Part shown: positions 7,317 through 15,268 of the stretch, piece after piece
Layout: each line of letters opens with the position of its first letter
How positions within the stretch are numbered: position 1 is the first letter of the stretch
Program-made: the position numbers and the translations under genes
NCBI RefSeq assembly: GCF_900112845.1
Contig: NZ_FONG01000012.1
Coordinates: 1 to 64,000, forward strand
Origin: Actinacidiphila alni
Lineage (GTDB): Bacteria; Actinomycetota; Actinomycetes; Streptomycetales; Streptomycetaceae
Direction: 5' to 3'
DNA: 64,000 nt
Notes under the pieces: generated by a model
Databases searched by the model: none
What the model was told of the DNA's origin: nothing
What the model saw: the letters and a program-made list of their open reading frames with translations, nothing else

Positions 7317-8321
7317 ATGTCGTTTCGTATGCGATTTGCGGCTGAGGAGCTGTTGCGCTGCCGCTTCGCGATATCACCCCTGCGAGAGACCCAGGGAGCC
7401 ATACGTACCCTGTCCCGGCCCGACCGACACGGATACCACCTGCCGTGGTTGCGGCAGGTCAGAGCCGCGGCGGCCGGTCTCGACCTGGCGCCGCTGCGGC
7501 TGCTGGCACCCGATCACGGCTATCCCCCGGATTTCCTGCACCCCGCTCCCCAGGTACCGCTCGGCACGCTCGACGACGAACTCGCGGCGGTCCGCGCGAC
7601 GCCCCCCGACGAGGCGCACCGGCAGATCACCGCCGCACTTGCACAGACCCCCGGCGCGGGGACGAGCCGGCGGGGCCGCGCCATGCTGGCCGACCCGGCC
7701 GCGACCGTACGACAGCTGGCGGGGCTGTACGAGCAGGTGTGGGCGGCGCTGCTGGCGCCGCACTGGCCGCGGCTGCGGGCGGTGCTGGAGGCGGACATCG
7801 CCTATCACGCGCGGCGGCTCGCCGACGGCGGCATGCAGCGGCTGTTCACCGGGCTGCACCCGAAGCTGGTGTGGTCCGAGGGCGCGCTCACCGCGGCGGG
7901 GCACACCTCTTTCCTGCCGGAATTCGGTGACGCCGACGGGCAGGACCAGGGCGGCCTGGTGCTGGTGCCCAGCGTCTTCTTCTGGCCCGAGGCGGGCAAC
8001 GCCTTCGACCCGCCGTGGCAGACCACCGTGGTCTATCCGGCGCGCGGCATCGGCGGGCTGTGGGCCGAGACCGGCCCCACCGCGTCGGCCGCGATGATCG
8101 CGCTGCTCGGCACCAACCGGGCCGCGATCCTCAGCGGCCTGGACGCGCCCAGCACCACGACGGCGCTGGCCCACCGGCACGCCCTCGCCCTGTCGTCGGT
8201 CTCCGCGCACCTGGCGGTGCTGCGCGACGCGGGCCTGCTGGCGTCGCGCCGCTACGGGCACCAAGTGCTGTACGAGCGGACGCCGTTGGGGATCGCGCTG
8301 ACGACGGGCGGGCTGTTCTGA
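7317..8321 (+). CDS. DUF5937 / ArsR-type winged-helix regulator
   Basis: This 334-residue protein has an N-terminal DUF5937-like region (SFRMRFAAEELLRCRFAISPLRET) and a C-terminal ArsR-type helix-turn-helix. The latter lies around residues 265-325 (STTTALAHRHALALSSVSAHLAVLRDAGLLASRRYGHQVLYERTPLG). No metal-binding cysteine pair is visible, so it probably senses something other than metal. Start ATG 7317 has GGGGG 6 bases upstream; a GTG three bases earlier is an alternative. It is divergent from the MFS exporter and is its likely regulator. Confidence 0.85.
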   Translation: MSFRMRFAAEELLRCRFAISPLRETQGAIRTLSRPDRHGYHLPWLRQVRAAAAGLDLAPLRLLAPDHGYPPDFLHPAPQVPLGTLDDELAAVRATPPDEAHRQITAALAQTPGAGTSRRGRAMLADPAATVRQLAGLYEQVWAALLAPHWPRLRAVLEADIAYHARRLADGGMQRLFTGLHPKLVWSEGALTAAGHTSFLPEFGDADGQDQGGLVLVPSVFFWPEAGNAFDPPWQTTVVYPARGIGGLWAETGPTASAAMIALLGTNRAAILSGLDAPSTTTALAHRHALALSSVSAHLAVLRDAGLLASRRYGHQVLYERTPLGIALTTGGLF

Positions 8322-8354
8322 ACGCCCCGCTCCGTAGCGTCGGCAGCCGCGCCG

Positions 8355-8648
8355 CTACTGCGACAGGAAGCGCTCGACCGTCTCGACCTTGGACGTCAGA
8401 CCGTCCGTGACGCCCGGCCGGATGTCGGCCTTCAGCACCAGCGACACCCGCGGCGCGCGCTCCTCGACGGCGGCGACGGCCCGGCGTACGACGTCCATCA
8501 CCTCGTCCCACTCCCCCTCGACGGAGGTGAACATCGCGTCCGTACGGTTCGGCAGCCCGGACTCGCGGACCACCCGGACGGCGTCGGCCACGTATTCGCC
8601 GACGTCCTCGCCGACGCCCAGCGGGGTGACGGAGAAGGCGACGATCAC
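8355..8648 (-). CDS. MTH1187/YkoF-type thiamine-binding domain protein
   Basis: This 97-residue single-domain protein contains FSVTPLGVGEDVGEYVADAVRVVRESGLPNRTDAMFTSVEGEWDEV, which matches the MTH1187 (DUF77) family. Members have a ferredoxin-like fold, and some bind thiamine or its precursors. Length fits the family. The start is GTG 8648, which overlaps the TGA of the upstream DUF3817 gene (GTGA), so the two are translationally coupled. Its cellular role here is unknown. Confidence 0.85.
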   Translation of the reverse strand: MIVAFSVTPLGVGEDVGEYVADAVRVVRESGLPNRTDAMFTSVEGEWDEVMDVVRRAVAAVEERAPRVSLVLKADIRPGVTDGLTSKVETVERFLSQ

Positions 8649-8995
8649 GCGCCCGCCCCCTGGGCCGCGGCCTGGTCGGCGCGGGCCGCGACGACCGACT
8701 CCTCGGACTCGCGGCGCAGCATGCGCTCGGCGAAGAAGCCGCCGGTGGGCAGCACCGACAGCACGAAGAAGAGCACACCGCGGCCGGCCGTCCACTTCGC
8801 GCGCCGCCAGGCGTCGGCCCAGAAGACGACGTAGAGGATGAACAGCACGCCGTGCACCATGCCCATGACGGGCACCGCGTTGAAGTCGGTGGTGCGCTTG
8901 AGCACCGAGCAGACCATCAGCAGCAGGAAGGACACGGCCTCCGGGCCGGAGATCAGGCGCAGCCTGCGCAGGGCGGTGGCGGTCTTCAGGTCCAC
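8645..8995 (-). CDS. DUF3817 family small membrane protein (second copy)
   Basis: This 116-residue protein has about three membrane segments and the DUF3817 features VHGVLFILYVVFWADAWRRAKW and SVLPTGGFFAERML. It is clearly related to the protein encoded at 4036-4377 but diverged. A charged, Ala-rich tail follows the last membrane segment. It overlaps the thiamine-binding-domain gene by 4 bases. Its upstream region, shared with the divergent DUF2127 gene, contains the palindrome at 9030-9051. Confidence 0.85.
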   Translation of the reverse strand: MDLKTATALRRLRLISGPEAVSFLLLMVCSVLKRTTDFNAVPVMGMVHGVLFILYVVFWADAWRRAKWTAGRGVLFFVLSVLPTGGFFAERMLRRESEESVVAARADQAAAQGAGA

Positions 8996-9029
8996 GAGAA
9001 CCTCACTGTCGGCGACGAGGGCGGCACAG

Positions 9030-9051
9030 CCTTGTGATCACGTTCACAAGG
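9030..9051. promoter_or_regulatory. CCTTGTGA-N6-TCACAAGG palindrome, Rex- or CRP-like site
   Basis: Perfect 8-bp arms flank the 6-base centre TCACGT. The core TGTGATCACGTTCACA (9033-9048) differs at one specified base from the Streptomyces Rex operator consensus as I recall it (TGTGAACnnnTTCACA). It also matches the TGTGA-N6-TCACA pattern of CRP proteins. It lies 35 bases upstream of the minus-strand DUF3817 start and 154 bases upstream of the DUF2127 start. Confidence 0.6.
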
Positions 9052-9204
9052 ACCCTCCCATTATCACCGGACCGTATCGATGGCCCGCCCCCGGGGTAGG
9101 AAACCGCGCGGCGGGCGATAGCGTCCCTGTCCACGACACCACCAGGACACCCACCAGCGACCGAGCAGCACCCGACCACGCTCACCCACGGGGACCGAGA
9201 GACG

Positions 9205-10011
9205 ATGACGATGGACTGGGACCGGCGGCACTGCGCCCGCAAGGGCCACATCACCTACGCGCCCGACGAGAACCACCTGCGGCGCAATCTGCACGCGAGC
9301 ACCGCGGTGGGCACCGTCTGGCGCTGCCTGCGCTGCGGCGACTTCGTCCTCGGTGAGCCGCACGGCTCGGGCCCGGCCGACCGGGCGCCGCTGATGCCGC
9401 GCGGGCGGGCGCTGCGCGACCTGTTCATCCTGCGCTTCCTGGCCGTCGAGCGGGTGCTGCGCGGGCTGCTGGTGATCCTCGCCGCGTGGGCGGTGTGGAA
9501 GTTCAGCAATTCGCAGGACTCGGTGCGCCGGCTCTTCGACGACGACCTGACCGTCTTCCGTCCGGTGGCCCGCCACTTCGGCTACGACCTGGACCACTCG
9601 CCGGTCGTCGACACCATCCAGAAGACCTTCGACTACAAGAGGTCGACGCTGCGGATCGCCGCCGGCGGCCTGGGCCTGTACGCGCTGATCGAGGTGGTCG
9701 AGGGCGTCGGCCTGTGGTTCGGCAAGCGCTGGGCGGAGTATCTGGCGGTGGTCGCGACCGCGGCCTTCCTGCCCATCGAGATCTACGAACTGACCGAGAA
9801 GGTCAGCTACTTCAAGATCGGCACCCTCGCGCTGAACATCCTCGCCGTCCTCTACATCCTCATCGGCAAGCGGCTGTTCGGCATCCGCGGCGGCCACGCG
9901 GCGTTCGAGGCGGAGCGGCGCGGCGAGTCGCTGCTGGAGGTCGAGGTCGCGGCGGGCGAGACCGTGCCGCCCCTCCCGGTACGGCCGCGGTCCGCGGCGG
10001 ACAGCGTCTGA
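9205..10011 (+). CDS. DUF2127 domain membrane protein
   Basis: This 268-residue protein begins with a small Cys/His region (RRHCARKGH and WRCLRCGDFV) that looks like a zinc ribbon. About four membrane segments follow in the DUF2127 domain (FLAVERVLRGLLVILAAW, GGLGLYALIEVVEGVGLW, YLAVVATAAFLPIEIYEL, ALNILAVLYILIGKRLFG). The family is predicted integral membrane and of unknown function. Start ATG 9205 has GAGAGACG upstream. Three AIM24 genes follow on the same strand, the first after a 6-base gap, suggesting one operon. Confidence 0.88.
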   Translation: MTMDWDRRHCARKGHITYAPDENHLRRNLHASTAVGTVWRCLRCGDFVLGEPHGSGPADRAPLMPRGRALRDLFILRFLAVERVLRGLLVILAAWAVWKFSNSQDSVRRLFDDDLTVFRPVARHFGYDLDHSPVVDTIQKTFDYKRSTLRIAAGGLGLYALIEVVEGVGLWFGKRWAEYLAVVATAAFLPIEIYELTEKVSYFKIGTLALNILAVLYILIGKRLFGIRGGHAAFEAERRGESLLEVEVAAGETVPPLPVRPRSAADSV

Positions 10012-10017
10012 ACCGCC

Positions 10018-10656
10018 ATGGCACGCTTCCGGCTCCAGGGCACCCGGGTGCTCGCCGTGGACCTGACCGGCGACTCGGTCAAGGCCAAGAACGGCGCGAT
10101 GGTCGCGTACGACGGCGAGATGACGTTCAAGAAGATGACCGGCGGCGGCGAGGGCCTGCGCGGCCTGGTCACCCGCCGGATCACCGGTGAGCACATGGCC
10201 GTGATGGAGGTGAAGGGGCAGGGCACCTGCTACTTCGCCGACCGCGCCACCGAGATCAACCTCGTCCGGCTGACCGGCGAGAAGCTGTACGTGGAGGCGA
10301 GCAATCTGCTGGCCACCGACGCGGGGCTGCGCACCGGCACCACCTTCACCGGGCTGCGCGGCGCCTCGCAGGGCAACGGGCTGTTCACCACCACCGTCGA
10401 GGGCACCGGCCAGGCGGCCGTGATGTCCGACGGCCCGGCGATCGTGCTGCGGGTGTCGGCCGCGACCCCGCTGACCGTCGACCCGGGCGCGTACATCGCG
10501 CACACCGGCGAGCTGCGCCAGCAGCTCCAGCACTCGGTGGGCTGGCGCACGATGATCGGCGAGGGCTCGGGCGAGAGCTTCCAGATCCGCTTCGAGGGCG
10601 AGGGCCTGGTGTACGTGCAGCCCAGCGAGCGCACCACGATCGGGGGGCAGCTCTAG
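10018..10656 (+). CDS. AIM24 family protein, copy 1
   Basis: This 212-residue protein has the AIM24 (TIGR00266-like) beta-helical fold signatures KNGAMVAYDGEMTFKK, LYVEASNLLATDAGLR, GNGLFTTTVEGTGQAAV and VDPGAYIAHTGEL. AIM24 relatives occur from bacteria to yeast mitochondria, where AIM24 affects inner-membrane organisation. The bacterial role is unknown. It is the first of three consecutive paralogues, and its TAG is followed directly by the ATG of the next. Confidence 0.9.
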   Translation: MARFRLQGTRVLAVDLTGDSVKAKNGAMVAYDGEMTFKKMTGGGEGLRGLVTRRITGEHMAVMEVKGQGTCYFADRATEINLVRLTGEKLYVEASNLLATDAGLRTGTTFTGLRGASQGNGLFTTTVEGTGQAAVMSDGPAIVLRVSAATPLTVDPGAYIAHTGELRQQLQHSVGWRTMIGEGSGESFQIRFEGEGLVYVQPSERTTIGGQL

Positions 10657-11307
10657 ATGGCGTTCACCCGGATCAACTCCAAGATGGTGGAGGCCCGGAT
10701 CGTGCCCGGGCAGCGGATGTTCAGCCAGCGCGGCGCGATGCTGGCCTACCGCGGCGCCGTCTCGTTCACGCCCAGCATCACCGGCGGGCAGGGCGGTGTG
10801 ATGTCGATGATCGGCCGCCGGGTCGCCAACGAGGCGACACCGCTGATGGTCGTCGAGGGCGACGGTTCCGTGATGTTCGGGCACGGCGGCCACCACATCC
10901 ACTGCGTCGACCTCGCGGGCGAGACGCTGTACGTGGAGGCCGACCGGCTGCTCGCCTTCGACGGCTCGTTGCAGCAGGGCACGATGTTCATGGGCTCGCA
11001 GGGCGGTGTGATGGGCGTGATACGCGGCCAGGTCACCGGCCAGGGCCTGTTCACCACCACGCTCCAGGGCAAGGGCTCGGTCGCGGTGATGGCGCACGGC
11101 GGGGTCATCGAACTGCCCATCACCCCGCAGGCCCCGGTGCACGTCGACCCGCAGGCGTATGTCGCGCACCGCGGCGACGTGCGCAACAAGCTGTCGGCCG
11201 CGCTCGGCTGGCGCGAGATGGTCGGGCGCGGCTCGGGCGAGGCGTTCCAGCTGGAGCTGTCGGGGCAGGGCATGGTCTACGTACAGGCGTCGGAGGAGAA
11301 GCTGTGA
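10657..11307 (+). CDS. AIM24 family protein, copy 2
   Basis: This 216-residue protein has the same segments as its upstream neighbour: QRGAMLAYRGAVSFTP, LYVEADRLLAFDGSLQQGT, GQGLFTTTLQGKGSVAVMAHG and VDPQAYVAHRGDV. The start abuts the stop of copy 1. Its TGA overlaps the GTG start of copy 3 (GTGA), so the three are translated together and may form a hetero-oligomer. The latter is inference from gene order. Confidence 0.9.
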   Translation: MAFTRINSKMVEARIVPGQRMFSQRGAMLAYRGAVSFTPSITGGQGGVMSMIGRRVANEATPLMVVEGDGSVMFGHGGHHIHCVDLAGETLYVEADRLLAFDGSLQQGTMFMGSQGGVMGVIRGQVTGQGLFTTTLQGKGSVAVMAHGGVIELPITPQAPVHVDPQAYVAHRGDVRNKLSAALGWREMVGRGSGEAFQLELSGQGMVYVQASEEKL

Positions 11308-12086
11308 GCGGCGGTCCGGTGGTCGGCGGCTTCGGTGCCGCGGGGGGCGACGGCGGGCCCGTCGTGTACGACCCGTACACCCTGCCGGCGGACGACAACG
11401 TCAATCCGTACGCCTTCTCCGTCGCGCTGGACGGGCAGTGGTTCCTGCAGAAGGGGAAGATGATCGCCTATTACGGGCAGGTCGACTTCCACGCCATCGG
11501 GTACGGACCGCTGGACCGGCTGGTGGCCGCGAACTTCCACTCGCCGCTGCACGCGGCGGACTGGGTGGTGGCGCAGGGCCGCGGGAAGATGCTGCTCGCG
11601 GACCGGTCGTACGACATCAACTCCTACGATCTGGACGACGGCAATCTGACCATCAGGTCGGGGAATCTGCTGGCCTTCCAGCCGGGGCTCGCGCTCAAGC
11701 AGTCGATCATCCCGGGCTTTCTGACGCTGATCGGCACCGGCAAGTTCGTGGCCGCCTCCAACGGGGCGGTGCACTTCGTGGAGCCGCCGATCCGGGTCGA
11801 CCCGCAGGCGCTGGTCGGCTGGGCCGACTGCCCCTCGCCGTGCCACCACTACGACCACGCCTATCTGCGCGGTGTGCTCGGCGGCATCCGGGCGATGACC
11901 GGGATCGGCGGGGCGTCCGGCGAGGAGCACCAGTTCGAGTTCGTCGGCGCCGGGCAGGTGCTGCTGCAGTCCACCGAGACGCTGATGGCCGAACAGGCCA
12001 CCGGCGGTGTGCCCGGCCAGGCGGGGCCGGGGGTGCCGGGCGCCGGTGCCCAGGGGCCCGGCGCGGGGCCCCGCTTCGGACGGTGA
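11304..12086 (+). CDS. AIM24 family protein, copy 3 with Gly/Pro-rich ends
   Basis: This 260-residue protein has the AIM24 core from about residue 35 to 230 (FLQKGKMIAYYGQVDFH, LTIRSGNLLAFQPGLALKQS, FVEPPIRVDPQALVGWADCPSPCHHYD). A Gly-rich N-terminus precedes it and a Gly/Pro/Ala-rich C-terminal tail of about 30 residues follows. The CPSPCHH motif is absent from copies 1 and 2 and could bind metal. The GTG start overlaps the preceding stop. It closes the DUF2127-AIM24 operon. Confidence 0.88.
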   Translation: MSGGPVVGGFGAAGGDGGPVVYDPYTLPADDNVNPYAFSVALDGQWFLQKGKMIAYYGQVDFHAIGYGPLDRLVAANFHSPLHAADWVVAQGRGKMLLADRSYDINSYDLDDGNLTIRSGNLLAFQPGLALKQSIIPGFLTLIGTGKFVAASNGAVHFVEPPIRVDPQALVGWADCPSPCHHYDHAYLRGVLGGIRAMTGIGGASGEEHQFEFVGAGQVLLQSTETLMAEQATGGVPGQAGPGVPGAGAQGPGAGPRFGR

Positions 12087-12128
12087 CCGGGTCGCTACCC
12101 TGACGATCATCCGTCGACGTACCGCCGG

Positions 12129-12134
12129 TAGAAT
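12129..12134 (+). promoter_or_regulatory. -10 element of a leaderless promoter (second MarR gene)
   Basis: TAGAAT stands exactly 7 bases before ATG 12142 with no ribosome binding site between. It is a perfect TAGPuPuT vegetative -10 sequence. The -35 region is unclear. Confidence 0.55.
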
Positions 12135-12141
12135 TCACTCC

Positions 12142-12624
12142 ATGGAGACCGTGACCGAGCACACCGCCACCGCCTGGCTCAGCGAGGACGAGCAGCGCGC
12201 CTGGCGTATCCACTTGGACGTCAGCCGCCTGCTCATGTACCAACTGGAGCGCGACCTCCAGGCCTTCGGTCTGACCAACAACGACTACGAGATCCTCGTC
12301 AACCTCTCGGAGGCGGAGGACCGGCGGCTGCGGATGAGCGATCTGGCCAGGTCCACGCTCCAGTCCAAGAGCCGGCTCTCGCACCAGATCACCCGGATGG
12401 AATCGACCGGGCTGGTCCGCCGGGAGAACTGCGAGTCCGACCGCCGCGGTCTGTACGCCGTACTCACCGAGCACGGCTGGGAGACCATGCGCCAGGTCGC
12501 CCCCCGCCACGTCGCCTCGGTCCGCGCCCACTTCATCGACCTGATCCCCCAGGAGTCCCTGGCCGCCTACCACGAGGCCCTCCGCCCGGTCGCCGACCAC
12601 CTCCGCGCCGAACGCACCAAGTAG
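12142..12624 (+). CDS. MarR family transcriptional regulator
   Basis: This 160-residue protein carries a typical MarR winged helix: LTNNDYEILVNLSEAEDRRLRMSDLARSTLQSKSRLSHQITRMESTGLVRREN, then the wing CESDRRGLYAVLTEHGW. It is a dimeric cytoplasmic DNA-binding protein, ligand unknown. The start at ATG 12142 is fixed by the leaderless TAGAAT-N7 geometry. It follows the AIM24 genes on the same strand but has its own promoter. A truncated VOC gene begins about 20 bases after its stop. Confidence 0.9.
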   Translation: METVTEHTATAWLSEDEQRAWRIHLDVSRLLMYQLERDLQAFGLTNNDYEILVNLSEAEDRRLRMSDLARSTLQSKSRLSHQITRMESTGLVRRENCESDRRGLYAVLTEHGWETMRQVAPRHVASVRAHFIDLIPQESLAAYHEALRPVADHLRAERTK

Positions 12625-12644
12625 CCCCACCGGGGAGGGCCGCG

Positions 12645-12836
12645 GGCGGCAATGTGGACCACCTGTGCCTGGTGGTCGAGCCGCTGGACTGGCAGGAGGT
12701 CATCGACTCCGGCGCCCTGACCGTGGTCGACGGCCCCGGCAAGCGGTACGGGGCGCGGGGCACGGCCACGTCGGTGTACGTGCGCGACCCGGACGGCAAC
12801 ACCGTCGAGCTGCGCTGGTACCCGCAGGACGCCTGA
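12645..12836 (+). pseudogene. Glyoxalase/VOC family protein, C-terminal remnant
   Basis: The frame reads GGNVDHLCLVVEPLDWQEVI and continues to TSVYVRDPDGNTVELRWYPQDA. This is the second beta-alpha-beta-beta-beta module of a VOC-fold (glyoxalase/bleomycin-resistance) protein. The metal-site His (VDHLCL) and Glu (NTVEL) are still present, but members are about 120-130 residues with two modules, and only about 63 codons remain. GTG 12654 is the only start-like codon near the edge and has no good ribosome binding site. Similarity begins abruptly at about 12645, just after the MarR stop. Confidence 0.7.
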
Positions 12837-12906
12837 GCGGCGTCAGGCCCGGAAGCCGCAGGCCGGCCCCGCGGTCAGGGCCCGGAGTCGCCGGGCAGCC
12901 CCGCGG

Positions 12907-13878
12907 TCAGGACCCGGAGCCGCCGTCCCCGGTCAGCCCGGCGATCAGCTCGTCGGCCGCCGCGTACGGGTCGAGGGTGCCGTCGGCCACCCGCTCGGCG
13001 AGCGCGTCGAGGCGCCGGTCGCCGCGCAGGTCGCCGATCCGCGAGCGCAGCGCGGTGAGCGCGATGTTCTCGATCTCGCCCGCGGCCCGGCGGCCGCGGC
13101 GCGCGGCGAGCACCCCGCGCTCCTCCATCCAGGCCCGGTGCTTGTCCAGCGCCTCGATGACCTCGTCGATGCCCTCGGAGCGCGCGGCGACGGTCTTGAC
13201 GATGGGCGGCCGCCAGTCCCCCGGTTCGCGGGACTCGCCGAGGCCCAGCATGTGGTTCAGCTCGCGGGCGGTGGCGTCCGCGCCGTCCCGGTCGGCCTTG
13301 TTGACGACGTAGACGTCGCCGATCTCCAGGATGCCGGCCTTGGCGGCCTGGATGCCGTCGCCCATGCCGGGCGCGAGCAGCACCACGGAGGTGTCGGCCT
13401 GCGCGGCGATCTCCACCTCGGACTGTCCGACGCCGACGGTCTCCACGAGGATCACCTCGCAGCCCGCCGCGTCCAGCACCCGGATCGCCTGCGGGGCGGC
13501 CCAGGCCAGGCCGCCGAGGTGGCCGCGGGTGGCCATCGAGCGGATGTAGACGCCGGGGTCGGAGGCGTGCTCGGACATCCGGACCCGGTCGCCGAGCAGG
13601 GCGCCGCCGGAGAACGGCGAGGACGGGTCGACGGCGAGCACGCCGACCCGCTTGCCCGCCTTGCGGTACGCCGTGACCAGCGCCGAGGTGGAGGTGGACT
13701 TGCCGACGCCGGGCGAGCCGGTGAGGCCGACCACGTACGCGCCGCCGGTCAGCGGCGCGAGCGCGGCCATCACCTCGCGCAGCTGCGGCGAGGCGCCCTC
13801 CACGAGGGAGATCAGCCGCGCGACCGCGCGCGGCCTGCCCTCCCGCGCCTGCTCGACCAGACCGGCGACATCCACCAT
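12907..13878 (-). CDS. meaB: Methylmalonyl/isobutyryl-CoA mutase-associated GTPase MeaB
   Basis: This 323-residue G3E-type P-loop GTPase protects and loads acyl-CoA mutases with adenosylcobalamin. The Walker A motif GSPGVGKS is at about residues 54-61, the DPSSPFSGGALLGDR and ETVGVGQSE switch regions follow, and NKAD gives guanine specificity. ATG 13878 was chosen over the GTG two codons upstream because GGGAG lies 5 bases before it. Its likely clients are IcmA, encoded 9 kb away, and methylmalonyl-CoA mutase elsewhere. It follows the thiolase on the same strand after 51 bases. Confidence 0.95.
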   Translation of the reverse strand: MVDVAGLVEQAREGRPRAVARLISLVEGASPQLREVMAALAPLTGGAYVVGLTGSPGVGKSTSTSALVTAYRKAGKRVGVLAVDPSSPFSGGALLGDRVRMSEHASDPGVYIRSMATRGHLGGLAWAAPQAIRVLDAAGCEVILVETVGVGQSEVEIAAQADTSVVLLAPGMGDGIQAAKAGILEIGDVYVVNKADRDGADATARELNHMLGLGESREPGDWRPPIVKTVAARSEGIDEVIEALDKHRAWMEERGVLAARRGRRAAGEIENIALTALRSRIGDLRGDRRLDALAERVADGTLDPYAAADELIAGLTGDGGSGS

Positions 13879-13929
13879 CTGCACTCCCGAGTACCCGAAT
13901 CCGTAGCTACCGCCGGCCGACCGCGACCG

Positions 13930-15129
13930 TCAGTTGCCCGCGACCTTGATGATCAGCGCGTCGCCCTGGCCGCCGCCGCCGCACAGCGCCGCGGCGCCGG
14001 TGCCGCCGCCGCGCCGCTTCAGCTCCAGCGCCAGGTGCAGCACCAGCCGGGCGCCCGACATGCCGATCGGGTGGCCGAGGGCGATCGCGCCGCCGTTCAC
14101 GTTCACCTTTTCAGGTGTGACGCCCAGGTCCTTCATCGACTGGACGGCGACGGCCGCGAACGCCTCGTTGATCTCGATCAGGTCGAGGTCGTCGACGGTC
14201 AGGCCCTGCTTGTCCAGCGCGTTCCTGATCGCGTTGGACGGCTGGGACTGCAGCGAATTGTCGGGGCCCGCGACATTGCCGTGCGCGCCGATCTCCGCGA
14301 TCCAGCTCAGCCCCAGCTCCTCGGCCTTGGCGCGGCTCATCACGACCACGGCGGCGGCGCCGTCGGAGATCTGGGAGGCGGTGCCTGCCGTGATCGTGCC
14401 GTCCTTCGTAAAGGCCGGGCGCAGCTTGGCCAGCGACTCGGTGGTGGTCTCGGGCCTGATGCCCTCGTCCTGCGCGAAGATCACCGGGTCGCCCTTGCGC
14501 TGCGGGATCTCCACGGGTGTGATCTCCGCCTCGAACAGGCCGTTCTTCTGCGCGGCGGCGGCCCGCTGGTGGGACTGGGCGCCGAATGCGTCCTGCGGGG
14601 CGCGCTCGATGCCGAGCCGGGTGTTGTGGTGCTCGGTGGACTCGCCCATCGCGATGTTGTCGAAGGAGTCGGTCAGGCCGTCGTACGCCATCGCGTCGAG
14701 CATCTCGATCGCGCCGTACTTGTAGCCCTCGCGGGACTTGGGCAGCAGGTGCGGGGCGTTGGTCATGGACTCCTGGCCGCCGGCCACCACGATGTCGAAC
14801 TCGCCGGCCCTGATCAGCTGGTCGGCCAGCGCGATCGCGTCCAGCCCGGACAGGCACACCTTGTTGATGGTGAGCGCGGGCACGCTCATCGGGATGCCGC
14901 CCTTGACCGCCGCCTGCCGGGCCGGGATCTGGCCCGCGCCCGCCTGGAGCACCTGGCCCATGATCACGTACTGGACCTGGTCGCCGCCGATGCCGGCCCG
15001 GTCGAGCGCGGCCTTGATCGCGAAGCCGCCGAGGTCCGCCCCGGAGAAGCTGCGCAGGCTGCCCAGCAGCCTGCCCATCGGGGTGCGGGCACCTGCGACG
15101 ATCACGGATGTGCGTGCCTGGCTGGTCAT
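13930..15129 (-). CDS. Acetyl-CoA C-acetyltransferase (thiolase)
   Basis: This 399-residue thiolase condenses two acetyl-CoA to acetoacetyl-CoA or cleaves 3-ketoacyl-CoA. The nucleophile Cys92 lies in NKVCLSGLDAIA, and the second active-site regions NEAFAAVAV, GGAIALGHPIGMSGAR and CGGGGQGDA are intact. Length is that of the biosynthetic thiolase family. It is upstream of meaB on the same strand and divergent from methylmalonyl-CoA epimerase. With the 3-hydroxybutyryl-CoA dehydrogenase at 31726-32574 it could supply the crotonyl/ethylmalonyl-CoA route, which is inference. Confidence 0.93.
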   Translation of the reverse strand: MTSQARTSVIVAGARTPMGRLLGSLRSFSGADLGGFAIKAALDRAGIGGDQVQYVIMGQVLQAGAGQIPARQAAVKGGIPMSVPALTINKVCLSGLDAIALADQLIRAGEFDIVVAGGQESMTNAPHLLPKSREGYKYGAIEMLDAMAYDGLTDSFDNIAMGESTEHHNTRLGIERAPQDAFGAQSHQRAAAAQKNGLFEAEITPVEIPQRKGDPVIFAQDEGIRPETTTESLAKLRPAFTKDGTITAGTASQISDGAAAVVVMSRAKAEELGLSWIAEIGAHGNVAGPDNSLQSQPSNAIRNALDKQGLTVDDLDLIEINEAFAAVAVQSMKDLGVTPEKVNVNGGAIALGHPIGMSGARLVLHLALELKRRGGGTGAAALCGGGGQGDALIIKVAGN

Positions 15130-15268
15130 GGCGCGGCCCCTTCGGCTGAAGAGAGAAGTTAACGAGGGTTATCGTCAATGTACTGACCGGTAGAGGCCGG
15201 GTCACCCGTCGGAACGTGTGACGGCGCGCACGTTGCGTGACCACATATCCGTACGGTGCACTGTGGTC

